Below are positions 6,684 through 15,334 of a DNA stretch of 16,821 nucleotides, piece by piece. The DNA is taken from positions 1-16,821 of the forward strand of contig JALRGZ010000051.1 of assembly GCA_023253295.1 (NCBI GenBank), in the 5' to 3' direction. The stretch comes from Flavobacterium sp. Its GTDB lineage: Bacteria; Bacteroidota; Bacteroidia; Flavobacteriales; Flavobacteriaceae. The notes under the pieces were generated by a model. It saw only the letters and a program-made list of their open reading frames with translations, had not been told where the DNA came from and made no database searches. The position numbers and the translations under genes are program-made. Every line of letters starts with the position of its first letter. Position 1 is the stretch's first letter.

Positions 6684-7133
6684 TTAAGCTAATAACTTTT
6701 TCACGATAGTGGAAACCGTTTTCCCTTCAGCAGTACCTCCTAGCTGAGATGTAGCCAACCCCATTACTTTACCCATAGAGGCAATTCCTGAAGCTCCGGT
6801 TTCAGCAATAATTTTAGCGATTACAGCTTCAATTTCTTCTTCGCTTAACTGAGCCGGTAAGAACTTCTCGATTACAGCTACCTGAGCCAATTCTGGCTCT
6901 ACTAAATCAGGACGATTTTGCTCTGTATAAATCCTGGCACTCTCCTTACGAGTTTTTACTAAACGTTGTAATAATTTAATTTCTTCTTCTTCCGAAATTT
7001 CCTCTTTAGAACCTGAAGAAGTTTGCGCTAAAAGCAACTCTGATTTAATTGCCCTTAAAGCTTCTAATGCTACTGTATCTTTTGCTTTCATGGCTGTTTT
7101 CATTTCATCCATGATTTTTGCTGATAAACTCAT
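6684..7133 (-). CDS. GatB/YqeY domain-containing protein
   Basis: The 149-residue soluble protein matches the stand-alone YqeY family. That family resembles the C-terminal helical domain of the GatB subunit of the tRNA-dependent amidotransferase. Landmarks are MDEMKTAMKAKD near the N terminus, LEALRAIKSEL (23-33), KLLQRLVKTRKESA (53-66), and the tail with SGIASMGKVMG and the GKTVSTIVKKLL end. The GatB domain is thought to help bind tRNA, but the role of stand-alone YqeY proteins is not established. Length and start (ATG 7133) are normal. It is preceded by the ftsZ terminator and a second terminator-like hairpin, and followed by tRNA-Arg, with which it probably shares a transcript. Confidence 0.93.
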   Translation of the reverse strand: MSLSAKIMDEMKTAMKAKDTVALEALRAIKSELLLAQTSSGSKEEISEEEEIKLLQRLVKTRKESARIYTEQNRPDLVEPELAQVAVIEKFLPAQLSEEEIEAVIAKIIAETGASGIASMGKVMGLATSQLGGTAEGKTVSTIVKKLLA

Positions 7134-7203
7134 CTGTGCTTTTTATTAATAAGCATTACTGCTTGTTTGACATTTACTTGATTAAAAACGATTTTATTAG
7201 GAC

Positions 7204-7228
7204 AAAAAAAATGCTCATTACAAGCATT
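7204..7228 (-). terminator. Second terminator-like hairpin between ftsZ and the GatB/YqeY gene
   Basis: On the minus strand, AATGCT (7228-7223) and AGCATT (7215-7210) form a 6-bp stem with a 7-nt loop, directly followed by a run of T (7211-7204). It lies 71 bp before the GatB/YqeY start. It may be a backup terminator for ftsZ or an attenuator in the GatB/YqeY leader. Confidence 0.5.
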
Positions 7229-7248
7229 AATTTAGTTCTTACGCTGTG

Positions 7249-7256
7249 CGAAGGTA
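7249..7256 (-). promoter_or_regulatory. Possible -7 element for the GatB/YqeY-tRNA transcript
   Basis: On the minus strand the sequence reads TACCTTCG, one base off the TAnnTTTG consensus. The nearest upstream TTG (+ strand CAA at 7282-7284) is 25 bp away, longer than usual, and falls inside the ftsZ terminator loop. If real, transcription would start near 7242 and pass through the hairpin at 7204-7228. Confidence 0.3.
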
Positions 7257-7297
7257 AAAAAAATAACCCGAAAATTAAATTCAATCTTCGGGTTATT
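7256..7297 (-). terminator. Intrinsic terminator of ftsZ and the dcw operon
   Basis: Read on the minus strand, AATAACCCGAA (7297-7287) pairs with TTCGGGTTATT (7272-7262) across a 14-nt loop and continues as a run of T to 7256. It lies 19 bp past the ftsZ stop codon. Confidence 0.85.
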
Positions 7298-7316
7298 ATC
7301 TTTGAAATTAATTTAA

Positions 7317-9329
7317 CTAATCTACATTATCATGTAAATAAGAGTTATTAGAACGCAATTGCAAATCATTATTGCTATCTGTTCCTACTGAGATTCTTGA
7401 GTTTGCATTATTAGTTTGATTGTTTGAGATATCAATTCCCAATCTTTTGTATGCAGGCTCTTTTTCGTACTCATCAATTTTAGAAACATTGTTATGAAAC
7501 TTATAATTGAATTCTTTTAATTTTTTTCTTCTTTCATCCGCTCTTAAACGTAATGTCTCTTCAATTGTCATTTCAATTGGAGAAATATCTTCTGATTTAG
7601 AAAAATCATCCTGAGCCAATTCTACTTTTTTCATTGTAATATTCAACTCCTCAGGAACTACTTCTTCTACTACTTTTGCAACTGGTTTAGCTGCTGACAA
7701 TTCATTTTCAGCATCCATATATTCTTCAAGAGAATATCTAATCACTCCATTATCTGATAATTCAGTAACAGGCACAAATTGTACTGCCTGATTTACTTTT
7801 ATCTCTTTAGTTTCATTTGACAATTCAAATAAAACCTTTTCTTCTTTGACTGGAACCGACTCTGACACTACAGGGTCGGGTTTAACTGGCTCTGATTTAA
7901 AAAGCGGCAAATCAAATGAAAAAGATGTTTGTTCTTGCTTTTCTACAGCTTTAGGTTGTTCTACAACTGCTTTTGGCTGGTCGATGATAGTTTGTCTTAC
8001 TTCTTCAACTTTTGGAGCAGAAAATGTAAATTCTTCTTCTTTTATAGGAGAAACTATTTCGAAAGTAACATCTATATTTTTAATAAATTCAGACATTGCC
8101 ATCAATTCTTCGTTTCCCGGAACAGGAACAACCGGCTCTTCAACTTGAGGAGCAACAGCAACCACTTCCTCTTCTTCATCGATTAATTCAAACACCACTC
8201 TGTCCTCAGGAGTACTAACTGGTTTATCAATGTTTAGATCAAAACTCGCAACCGGAGTATTACTTAGATTGTGAACAATTTTTTGCTCATCTTCTAAAGT
8301 ATGAATAATCTTTTTTGGCTCTGTATTTACAATTCCGTTTTGTTGTTCAATATCAAATCCAGTAGCAATAATAGTTACCGCAACCGCATCTCCTAATGAT
8401 TCATCTTCACCAACCCCCATGATGATATTAGCATTATAACCAGCTTCGCTTTGAATGTGGTCATTGATTTCACCAATTTCATCTAAAGTAATTTCATTAG
8501 AACCAGAAACGATGAGCAACAATACGTTTTTGGCTCCTGTAATTTTGTTATCATTTAATAATGGTGAATCTAAAGCAGCAATAATAGCTTCTTTAGCTCT
8601 GTTTTCTCCTGAAGCTACAGAAGACCCCATGATAGCTGTTCCACTATTTGCTAATACTGTTTTAGCATCACGTAAATCGATATTTTGAGTATAGTGGTGT
8701 GTAATAACTTCAGCAATACCTCTTGATGCTGTTGCTAATACTTCATCCGCTTTTGAGAAACCAGCTTTGAAACCAAGATTCCCATAAACCTCTCTTAATT
8801 TGTTATTGTTAATAACAATTAAAGAATCCACTTGTTTACGTAATTTTTCAATTCCAATAAGTGCTTGTTCCTGACGAACTTTTCCTTCGAAAGTAAATGG
8901 TAAAGTCACAATACCTACAGTTAGGATTTCTCTTTCTTTAGCCAGTTGAGCAATTACAGGCGCAGCACCAGTTCCGGTACCTCCACCCATTCCGGCAGTA
9001 ATGAAAACCATTTTAGTATTACGATCTAACATTTTCTCAATATCGGCGATACTTTCAATAGCAGACTGTTGTCCTACATCCGGATTAGCTCCAGCTCCAA
9101 GACCTTCAGTTAAGTTAACACCTAATTGAATTTTGTTAGGCACAGCACTGTTTTGCAATGCTTGTGAATCTGTATTACAAACAATAAAATCAACACCTTT
9201 GATCCCCTGTCTAAACATGTGGTTGATAGCGTTGCTTCCGCCTCCTCCTACACCGATTACTTTTATAACATTTGATTGATTTTTAGGTAAATCAAATGAA
9301 ATACTTCCAAATTCTGAGTTGCTCGTCAT
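7317..9329 (-). CDS. ftsZ: Cell division protein FtsZ, long-linker form
   Basis: FtsZ is the tubulin-like GTPase that polymerises into the division ring. The conserved core occupies about residues 18-328: GVGGGGSNA (26-34), the GTP-binding signature GGGTGTG (115-121), and the T7 loop NIDLRD (216-221) that completes the GTPase site. The protein is 670 residues against 350-400 in most bacteria. The excess is a linker of about 290 residues (330-620) rich in E, V, P and K, as seen in other Flavobacteria. A probable C-terminal interaction peptide EPAYKRLGIDIS (624-635) stands in the place of the usual (D/E)xPxFLR-type peptide, followed by a 35-residue Asn/Ser-rich tail. FtsA, its likely membrane anchor, is encoded 57 bp upstream. 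ftsZ is the last gene of the cluster and has a terminator. Confidence 0.98.
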   Translation of the reverse strand: MTSNSEFGSISFDLPKNQSNVIKVIGVGGGGSNAINHMFRQGIKGVDFIVCNTDSQALQNSAVPNKIQLGVNLTEGLGAGANPDVGQQSAIESIADIEKMLDRNTKMVFITAGMGGGTGTGAAPVIAQLAKEREILTVGIVTLPFTFEGKVRQEQALIGIEKLRKQVDSLIVINNNKLREVYGNLGFKAGFSKADEVLATASRGIAEVITHHYTQNIDLRDAKTVLANSGTAIMGSSVASGENRAKEAIIAALDSPLLNDNKITGAKNVLLLIVSGSNEITLDEIGEINDHIQSEAGYNANIIMGVGEDESLGDAVAVTIIATGFDIEQQNGIVNTEPKKIIHTLEDEQKIVHNLSNTPVASFDLNIDKPVSTPEDRVVFELIDEEEEVVAVAPQVEEPVVPVPGNEELMAMSEFIKNIDVTFEIVSPIKEEEFTFSAPKVEEVRQTIIDQPKAVVEQPKAVEKQEQTSFSFDLPLFKSEPVKPDPVVSESVPVKEEKVLFELSNETKEIKVNQAVQFVPVTELSDNGVIRYSLEEYMDAENELSAAKPVAKVVEEVVPEELNITMKKVELAQDDFSKSEDISPIEMTIEETLRLRADERRKKLKEFNYKFHNNVSKIDEYEKEPAYKRLGIDISNNQTNNANSRISVGTDSNNDLQLRSNNSYLHDNVD

Positions 9330-9386
9330 ATTATTTGGTATTTGATATTAATATATTTTGTCTTTCGTTATTCTTCTTTTCTCTTA

Positions 9387-10775
9387 TTACTCTGCGTTAT
9401 CCAAAAAATCTTTAATCTTGTCTACATATCGATCAAAGAATGAACGCTTAATTTTATCCCCTGTAGATTCTTCTTTTTTAGAATAGTTTTGCGTTTGTGT
9501 TTGCACCTCCTCTACTTCTTGTTCCTGAAAACGTTCTACAGGTTCCACAACAGCTTCGCGGTAAAAAACAGTTCTTTGTGAAGCCATCTCTTCTTTTCTA
9601 ACCGCACTTTGCGTATTATTAGCAATACTGTTCATTACTAATCCAACAGCCGTTGCATATAATGGACTTGAGAACTCCTCATCTGAATTTCCAGCTAAAT
9701 GCTCATTAGGATACCCAATTCTGGTATCCATTCCTGTGATATATTCAACTAATTGTTTGATGTGTTTCAATTGAGACCCACCACCTGTAAGCACAATACC
9801 AGCAATTAGTTTTTTTCTTGGATCTTCGTGTCCGTAAGCTTTAATTTCAGTAAAAACCTGCTCAATAATTTCAACTACGCGAGCATGAATAATTTTTGAT
9901 AAGTTTTTCAACGAAATCTCTTTTGGTTCTCTTCCTCTTAATCCTGGGATAGAAACAATTTCATTATCTCTATTTTCTCCTGGCCAAGCTGAACCAAATT
10001 TCACTTTTAGTAATTCCGCTTGTTTTTCTATTATCGAGCAACCTTCTTTAATATCATCAGTAATCACGTTTCCTCCAAAAGGAATTACTGCTGTATGACG
10101 AATAATTCCATCTTTAAAAATAGCCAAGTCAGTTGTTCCACCACCGATATCAATCAAAGCAACTCCTGCTTCTTTTTCTTCCTGACTTAATACTGCATCA
10201 GAAGAGGCTAATGGCTCTAATGTTAACCCAGACAATTCAATTCCTGAACTTTGAATGCAACGTCCAACGTTACGAATTGATGACGCCTGACCTACTACAA
10301 CATGAAAACTAGATTCTAATCTGCCTCCATACATTCCGATAGGTTCTTTAATTTCAGATTGCCCATCAATTTTGAATTCCTGAGGCAATACATGAATAAT
10401 TTCCTCACCTGGCAACATTGCCAATTTATTTACCTGATCAATTAATAATTGAATATCATCTCCTCCTATTACTTCTTCCGGATTTGTTCTACTGATATAA
10501 TCCGTATGTTGAATACTACGGATATGCTGACCTGCAATCCCTACAACAACATCTTTAATTTTATAACCTGAATTTGTTTCTGCTTCATTAATTGCTTGCT
10601 GGATAGACTGAATGGTTTGCGTAATGTTATTAACCACTCCTCTAGCCACACCTAAACTTTTGGATTTTCCAACTCCCAAAATTTCTAACTTACCATACTC
10701 ATTTTTCTTGCCTATCATGGCAACGATTTTGGTTGTCCCTATATCTAGACCTACTGCAATATTCTCTTTTTCCAT
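9387..10775 (-). CDS. ftsA: Cell division protein FtsA
   Basis: FtsA is an actin-like ATPase that tethers FtsZ filaments to the inner membrane and recruits later division proteins. The 462 residues contain the phosphate-1 motif VGLDIGTTKI (8-17), the phosphate-2 motif IDIGGGTTDLA (208-218) and the adenosine motif VLTGGGSQLKHI (328-339). Residues 410-440 are a Glu/Gln-rich linker. The last 23 residues (GDKIKRSFFDRYVDKIKDFL and on) form the expected amphipathic membrane-targeting helix. The protein is somewhat longer than E. coli FtsA (420), mainly in the C-terminal linker. It starts 6 bp after the ftsQ stop and is followed by ftsZ, so the two are almost certainly co-transcribed. Confidence 0.97.
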   Translation of the reverse strand: MEKENIAVGLDIGTTKIVAMIGKKNEYGKLEILGVGKSKSLGVARGVVNNITQTIQSIQQAINEAETNSGYKIKDVVVGIAGQHIRSIQHTDYISRTNPEEVIGGDDIQLLIDQVNKLAMLPGEEIIHVLPQEFKIDGQSEIKEPIGMYGGRLESSFHVVVGQASSIRNVGRCIQSSGIELSGLTLEPLASSDAVLSQEEKEAGVALIDIGGGTTDLAIFKDGIIRHTAVIPFGGNVITDDIKEGCSIIEKQAELLKVKFGSAWPGENRDNEIVSIPGLRGREPKEISLKNLSKIIHARVVEIIEQVFTEIKAYGHEDPRKKLIAGIVLTGGGSQLKHIKQLVEYITGMDTRIGYPNEHLAGNSDEEFSSPLYATAVGLVMNSIANNTQSAVRKEEMASQRTVFYREAVVEPVERFQEQEVEEVQTQTQNYSKKEESTGDKIKRSFFDRYVDKIKDFLDNAE

Positions 10776-10781
10776 TTTCTA

Positions 10782-11507
10782 TTATTTAGTGCAAACTACT
10801 TGTTTTGTAAACCTCAGGTCAATCTTTTTATATTTATACAACGTACTATCTAAAACTGCTTTTTGAAAAAAAGCTTTATAGCTCTTAAATTTTGCCTCAA
10901 AATTCCTCATACTACCAAAATCTATCTGATAATCGTAGTTCCTATTGAACATTTTTAAGCTAGCATTCGGCATAATCTGTATTGCGATGATGTTTTTTTT
11001 CAAAAAATCATCTTCATAAATTGCACAAAACAGTTGTGCTAATTTCTCTTCATGCTTCTTGTTAATAGTACCAGAAATCAAAGGAACTCTTGCTGTAAAA
11101 TTATCCGACAGCGGCATCTTACCACCTTTATAATCAATATAAAAAGATTCAAATTCATCAACCACCCTGGCTACAGGAGTCTTTTGCTTTACAACCGCTT
11201 TTAGAACACCATCGATACTTACAAACACATCCGATTCGTCAATCATCGCATTTGAATCCAGTATTCTCTCCAGCTTATTCAAATCTAATTTATCTTTTTC
11301 AATAGCTAAACGGTTGTTCATATTTTCTATTAACAATTTATTAACCGTCTCTGATTTAATAAAAAGATTGTTTTCTCCTACAAAAACAACATCAATCTTG
11401 GCTAATTTTCGCTTCTCATTTCTATTAGAAGTAAACGAAAAAAGGAAAACAACCAAGCACAACATTAGAATTAATCTGATATTTATCCAGTTAACTATTC
11501 TTTTCAT
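10782..11507 (-). CDS. ftsQ: Cell division protein FtsQ/DivIB
   Basis: FtsQ is a single-pass inner membrane protein that links early and late divisome components. The 241 residues show a short basic cytoplasmic end, one membrane helix (about residues 8-27) and a periplasmic part. The first periplasmic section, AKIDVVFVGENNLFIKSETV (36-55) and onward to about residue 115, fits a POTRA domain. Sequence conservation is low, as is typical of the family, so the assignment rests on topology, size and position between murC and ftsA. Its first 17 bases overlap the end of murC, which suggests translational coupling. ATG 11507 places the membrane helix correctly. Confidence 0.88.
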   Translation of the reverse strand: MKRIVNWINIRLILMLCLVVFLFSFTSNRNEKRKLAKIDVVFVGENNLFIKSETVNKLLIENMNNRLAIEKDKLDLNKLERILDSNAMIDESDVFVSIDGVLKAVVKQKTPVARVVDEFESFYIDYKGGKMPLSDNFTARVPLISGTINKKHEEKLAQLFCAIYEDDFLKKNIIAIQIMPNASLKMFNRNYDYQIDFGSMRNFEAKFKSYKAFFQKAVLDSTLYKYKKIDLRFTKQVVCTK

Positions 11508-12846
11508 TTAAAGCTTTTTTAATATCTTGTACCATCTCACCAATATCACCAGCGCCAATTGTCACCATAATCGGTGCATTATTTTTCAACATCGTTGGAA
11601 TTAAATCTTCTTTAGAAATAATCCTTTTATTTGGGTTATCAATTTTAGACAACAACCACTCCGAAGTTACTCCTTCCATAGGCAACTCTCGAGCTGGATA
11701 AATCTCCATTAACAATACTTCGTCAAACTGTGAAAGACTTTTAGCAAAATCATCTACAAAATCTCTTGTTCTACTAAAAAGATGCGGCTGAAATACTGCC
11801 AAAACTTTCTTTCCAGGATACAATTCTCTCACCGCCTGGTGTACTGCATTAATCTCGGTTGGATGATGCGCATAATCATCAATATAGACCAAATTTTCTG
11901 ATTTAATTTGATAAGAAAAACGTCTTCTTATCCCTTTAAAAGAAGCTAAGGCTCTTGCAATAGAAACGGTTGGGGTACCGAAATTTACTGCCATGGCAAG
12001 AGCCATTAAAGCATTCATCAAATTGTGCCTACCAGGTAATCCAAAACGAAAATCCTTCAAAATTCCGTTGGGTGTTTTTACATCAAAAACATAACTACCA
12101 TCCACAATTCGTATATTAAAAGCATTATAAATAGCTTCTTCTTGATTAACTCCTACTACCACTCCCGAAAGAGGTAACTCAGACGTAATAAACAATTTAT
12201 TTTTATCTACTACTTTATCCGCAAATTCAGTAAATGATTCTTTTATAGCATCACTAGTTCCATAGATATCCAAGTGATCGGCATCCATAGATGTCACACA
12301 TGCAATATTGGGATGCAAATGCAAAAAGGAACGATCAAATTCATCCGCTTCAACAACTGTTACCGTTTTTCCACTTCCTATTAAATTAGAATTATAATTT
12401 TCGACAATTCCTCCAATAAAAGCAGTAACATCAGCTCCACTTTCATGCAAAATATGACCTAAAATACTGGAAGTTGTTGTTTTACCATGAGTACCTGCCA
12501 CCGCAAAACAAAAGGTATCCTTAGTAATAATACCTAAAACTTCAGCTCTCTTTTTTACTTGATAATTTCTTTCTAAAAAATAATTCCATTGGGAATGATT
12601 TTTAGGAACTGCTGGCGTAATAATTACCAACGTATTTTCAATAAAATAATTTTTAGGAATCAGATTGATATCATCTTCAAAATGAATATCAATTCCACTT
12701 TCGATTAATTCAGTAGTTAAAATTGTAGGCGTTTTATCATAACCAGAAACTTCTTTTCCAATGTACTTAAAATAACGTGCCAAAGCACTCATACCAATAC
12801 CTCCGATACCGATAAAAAAGACATTTTGTATTTGGTTTAAGTTCAT
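11491..12846 (-). CDS. murC: UDP-N-acetylmuramate--L-alanine ligase
   Basis: MurC is the cytoplasmic ATP-dependent ligase that adds L-alanine to UDP-MurNAc, the first step of stem peptide synthesis. The 451 residues show all three Mur ligase domains. These are the N-terminal nucleotide-sugar site FIGIGGIGMSALA (11-23), the central ATP loop AGTHGKTTT (117-125) with EADEFDRSF (166-174) and DADHLDIYG (188-196), and the C-terminal part with GRHNLMNALMA (272-282), RRRF (307-310), DDYAHHPTEI (323-332) and FQPHLFSRTRDF (352-363). The GIGGIGMSA and YAHHPTE motifs separate MurC from MurD, E and F. It begins 21 bp after murG and overlaps ftsQ by 17 bp. No murB or ddl is inserted between murC and ftsQ, unlike E. 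coli, where ddlB sits there. Confidence 0.97.
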   Translation of the reverse strand: MNLNQIQNVFFIGIGGIGMSALARYFKYIGKEVSGYDKTPTILTTELIESGIDIHFEDDINLIPKNYFIENTLVIITPAVPKNHSQWNYFLERNYQVKKRAEVLGIITKDTFCFAVAGTHGKTTTSSILGHILHESGADVTAFIGGIVENYNSNLIGSGKTVTVVEADEFDRSFLHLHPNIACVTSMDADHLDIYGTSDAIKESFTEFADKVVDKNKLFITSELPLSGVVVGVNQEEAIYNAFNIRIVDGSYVFDVKTPNGILKDFRFGLPGRHNLMNALMALAMAVNFGTPTVSIARALASFKGIRRRFSYQIKSENLVYIDDYAHHPTEINAVHQAVRELYPGKKVLAVFQPHLFSRTRDFVDDFAKSLSQFDEVLLMEIYPARELPMEGVTSEWLLSKIDNPNKRIISKEDLIPTMLKNNAPIMVTIGAGDIGEMVQDIKKALNEKNS

Positions 12847-12867
12847 AACTACTAAATTTATTTCTGA

Positions 12868-13962
12868 TTATTTCTTTCTAATTAATTTCACAACTTCATC
12901 AGCAATTTGCTGGGTTGCTTTTGGCAAAGCCAATTCTTTTATATTTTCACTTAGCTGATTTTGCTTTTCTTTATCTTTTAATAAAGCTTCAAAAACCAAA
13001 CTAAATTCAGAATCCAATTGATTTTCTTTGAGTAAAATAGCTCCTTTTTTATCCACAATTGCTTTCGCATTTTTGGTTTGATGATCTTCAGCTACATTGG
13101 GCGAAGGAATAAAAATCACAGGCTTTCCTACAATACACAATTCCGACACCGAAGAAGCCCCAGCTCTGGAAATGATAATATCAGCAGCTGCATACACAAA
13201 ATCCATTCGTTCAATAAAGGCAACTACCTGAACATTTTCTGATTTGTACTTTTTATAATCTTCAAAATACAATTTCCCACATTGCCAGATAATCTGAACA
13301 TTTTGAGCTAAAATAGCATCCAGTTCTTTTTCAATTAACTGATTGATTCTTCTTGCTCCTAAACTTCCTCCAAGAACTAAAAGTGTTTTCTTTTTAGCAT
13401 CTAATTTAAAATGCGCTATGGCTTCAGTTCTTTTCTCATCAATAGCAATCAAATCCTGACGTACCGGATTCCCAGTCAAAATGATTTTCTCTTTTGGAAA
13501 AAAACGTTCCAAATTTTCGTAAGCTACACAAATAGCATTGGCTTTCTTACTCAATAATTTATTAGTGATTCCAGGGAAGGAATTTTGTTCTTGAATTAAT
13601 GTTGGAATCCCCAGCATATTAGCTATTTGTAATAAAGGCCCACTAGCGAAACCTCCTGTACCAATAACTACATCAGGTTTAAATTCTTTGATAATCTTTC
13701 TTGATTTCCACAAACTATCAATCAATTTCACAGGAAACAACATATTTTGCAAGGTGATTTTCCTTTGCAAACCAGCAATCCACAATCCTTTGATTGCATA
13801 ACCCGCTTGAGGTACTTTTTGCATTTCCATTTTATCTTCGGCACCGACAAAAAGAAACTCTGCATCTGGAAATCTTGATTTTAATTCATTGGCAATTGCA
13901 ACCGCAGGATAAATATGTCCTCCGGTTCCCCCTCCACTTAATATGAATTTGTATTGTTTCAT
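12868..13962 (-). CDS. murG: UDP-GlcNAc:undecaprenyl-diphospho-muramoylpentapeptide GlcNAc transferase
   Basis: MurG is a GT-B glycosyltransferase on the cytoplasmic face of the membrane that adds GlcNAc to lipid I to form lipid II. From ATG 13962 it has 364 residues, the usual size. Visible motifs are SGGGTGGHIYPA (9-20), the acceptor-side loop IGTGGFASGP (about 98-107), GGSLGARRIN in the central part, and the donor-site stretch SRAGASSVSEL followed by GKPVIFIPSP and AEDHQTKNA. An in-frame TTG at 13969-13971 would add three residues but has no support, so the ATG is preferred. The gene is 29 bp downstream of ftsW and 21 bp upstream of murC, within the dcw operon. Confidence 0.97.
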   Translation of the reverse strand: MKQYKFILSGGGTGGHIYPAVAIANELKSRFPDAEFLFVGAEDKMEMQKVPQAGYAIKGLWIAGLQRKITLQNMLFPVKLIDSLWKSRKIIKEFKPDVVIGTGGFASGPLLQIANMLGIPTLIQEQNSFPGITNKLLSKKANAICVAYENLERFFPKEKIILTGNPVRQDLIAIDEKRTEAIAHFKLDAKKKTLLVLGGSLGARRINQLIEKELDAILAQNVQIIWQCGKLYFEDYKKYKSENVQVVAFIERMDFVYAAADIIISRAGASSVSELCIVGKPVIFIPSPNVAEDHQTKNAKAIVDKKGAILLKENQLDSEFSLVFEALLKDKEKQNQLSENIKELALPKATQQIADEVVKLIRKK

Positions 13963-13991
13963 TATTATCAAAAGATATTAATTCAAAAAAA

Positions 13992-15281
13992 TTATTTATT
14001 CAAAACTGCGTTCATCGGATTAGAAACCTTATCCTCTATTGAATAACTTTCGTTTCTATTTTCCTCAGCTGCTAATTCTGCATCTATCAATCGTTGAAGC
14101 GCTTCTTCTCTTTTAGCAGCTTCTTTTTGTTCTTGTTCGATTTCTTCTTCTTTTTTGGTCACACCAATAATAATTCCCAGTGCGATACACGTCATCCAAA
14201 TCGAAGTTCCTCCACTACTAATTAAAGGCAAAGTTTGTCCTGTAACCGGTAATAACTCAACAGCTACTGCCATATTAATCATCGCCTGAAAAATCATGGG
14301 GAATCCCAATCCTATTACAACCAATTTTCCAAACAATGTATTTGCCTTATGAGAAGCTACCACAAAACGGAAAAGCAACAACAAGTACAAACCTAAAACA
14401 CCTAAACCTCCAATTAACCCATATTCCTCAACAATAATGGCATAAATAAAATCCGAAGAAGATTGAGGTAAAAAGTTCTTTTGAACACTTTTCCCTGGAC
14501 CTAAACCATAAATTTTACCTGAGGCAATCGCTATTTTTGCTTTTTCAATCTGATAATCATCTTCACCTGGTTTATTAGCACTAAAATTTTCTATACGACT
14601 CTCCCATGTTCTTACCCTTGAAAACAACTTTGCATCAGGAAATGCTTTAGACAACACCCAAAAAAAGGAAAGAAACACAATACCAGAACCAAGTATAATC
14701 CCAATATATTTCATTGGATATTTCCCAATGAAAACCAACATTAAAATCATGGAAAAAATTAATGCTGTTGTAGAAAAGTTAGACGGAAGAATAAATATTA
14801 ATGTAATAAAAACAGGTAACCAAAGTTCTCTTAATGATTCTACAAAATCAATAGGCTCCGTACGGGTTTTTGATAAATAACGCGCCACAAACACATAAAG
14901 AACTAAGGCTGCAAATGCAGAAGGCTGAAATGAGATTCCAACAAATGGTATCTGAAGCCATCTACTTGCATTAGCCCCACCAATCATCGTACCTTTAATC
15001 ATGGTTATCCCCAAGATAATCCACACTATAGGCAACATCCACTTAGATATAGAACGGAAATAATGATAAGGGACTTTATGAACATAATAAATAATCGCAA
15101 ATCCGCAAGCTACGTGAGCTAAGTGTTTAAGCAAATAACCCAATGTATTTCCTGTTCCGTGACCTAAATAAGCTAGATTACTACTCGCACTAAAAACAGG
15201 CATAAAGGAAAACAAAGCCAATAAGGCCACAAATGACCAAATCCCTTTATCTCCTTTTAATCTGTTTATTAGTTTTTTCAT
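13992..15281 (-). CDS. ftsW: SEDS-family peptidoglycan glycosyltransferase FtsW
   Basis: FtsW polymerises lipid II at the septum with its partner class B PBP. From ATG 15281 it has 429 residues and about ten membrane segments between residues 15 and 375. SEDS hallmarks include the loop ANASRWLQIPFVGISFQPSA (103-122), GLGPGKSVQKNFLPQSSSDF (259-278), and TGQTLPLISSGGTSI (347-361). Asp277 in SSSDFIYAIIVEEYG aligns with the catalytic aspartate of E. coli FtsW. Residues 376-429 form a highly charged cytoplasmic tail, longer than in E. coli. A TTG start at 15303-15305 would add eight residues of no recognised character, so ATG 15281 is chosen. Position between murD and murG supports FtsW rather than RodA. 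Confidence 0.95.
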   Translation of the reverse strand: MKKLINRLKGDKGIWSFVALLALFSFMPVFSASSNLAYLGHGTGNTLGYLLKHLAHVACGFAIIYYVHKVPYHYFRSISKWMLPIVWIILGITMIKGTMIGGANASRWLQIPFVGISFQPSAFAALVLYVFVARYLSKTRTEPIDFVESLRELWLPVFITLIFILPSNFSTTALIFSMILMLVFIGKYPMKYIGIILGSGIVFLSFFWVLSKAFPDAKLFSRVRTWESRIENFSANKPGEDDYQIEKAKIAIASGKIYGLGPGKSVQKNFLPQSSSDFIYAIIVEEYGLIGGLGVLGLYLLLLFRFVVASHKANTLFGKLVVIGLGFPMIFQAMINMAVAVELLPVTGQTLPLISSGGTSIWMTCIALGIIIGVTKKEEEIEQEQKEAAKREEALQRLIDAELAAEENRNESYSIEDKVSNPMNAVLNK

Positions 15282-15334
15282 TATAATTGTATTTTTTGAA
15301 GCCAAAACTTAAATAGTATCAGCATCCATTAATA

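Noticed and set aside
7118..7351. A 77-codon + strand frame across the ftsZ-GatB/YqeY gap
   Set aside because: It spans the terminators and the ends of two minus-strand genes, and its product has low complexity and no motif.
7846..8186. Two + strand frames opposite the FtsZ linker, rich in Ser, Thr and Phe
   Set aside because: They mirror the repetitive linker codons on the opposite strand and have no coding signature of their own.
13963..13971. TTG start that would lengthen MurG by three residues
   Set aside because: The ATG at 13962 fits the family N terminus. The extra residues have no support.
15282..15305. TTG start that would lengthen FtsW by eight residues
   Set aside because: ATG 15281 precedes the normal short basic N terminus. 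The extension is unlike the family.
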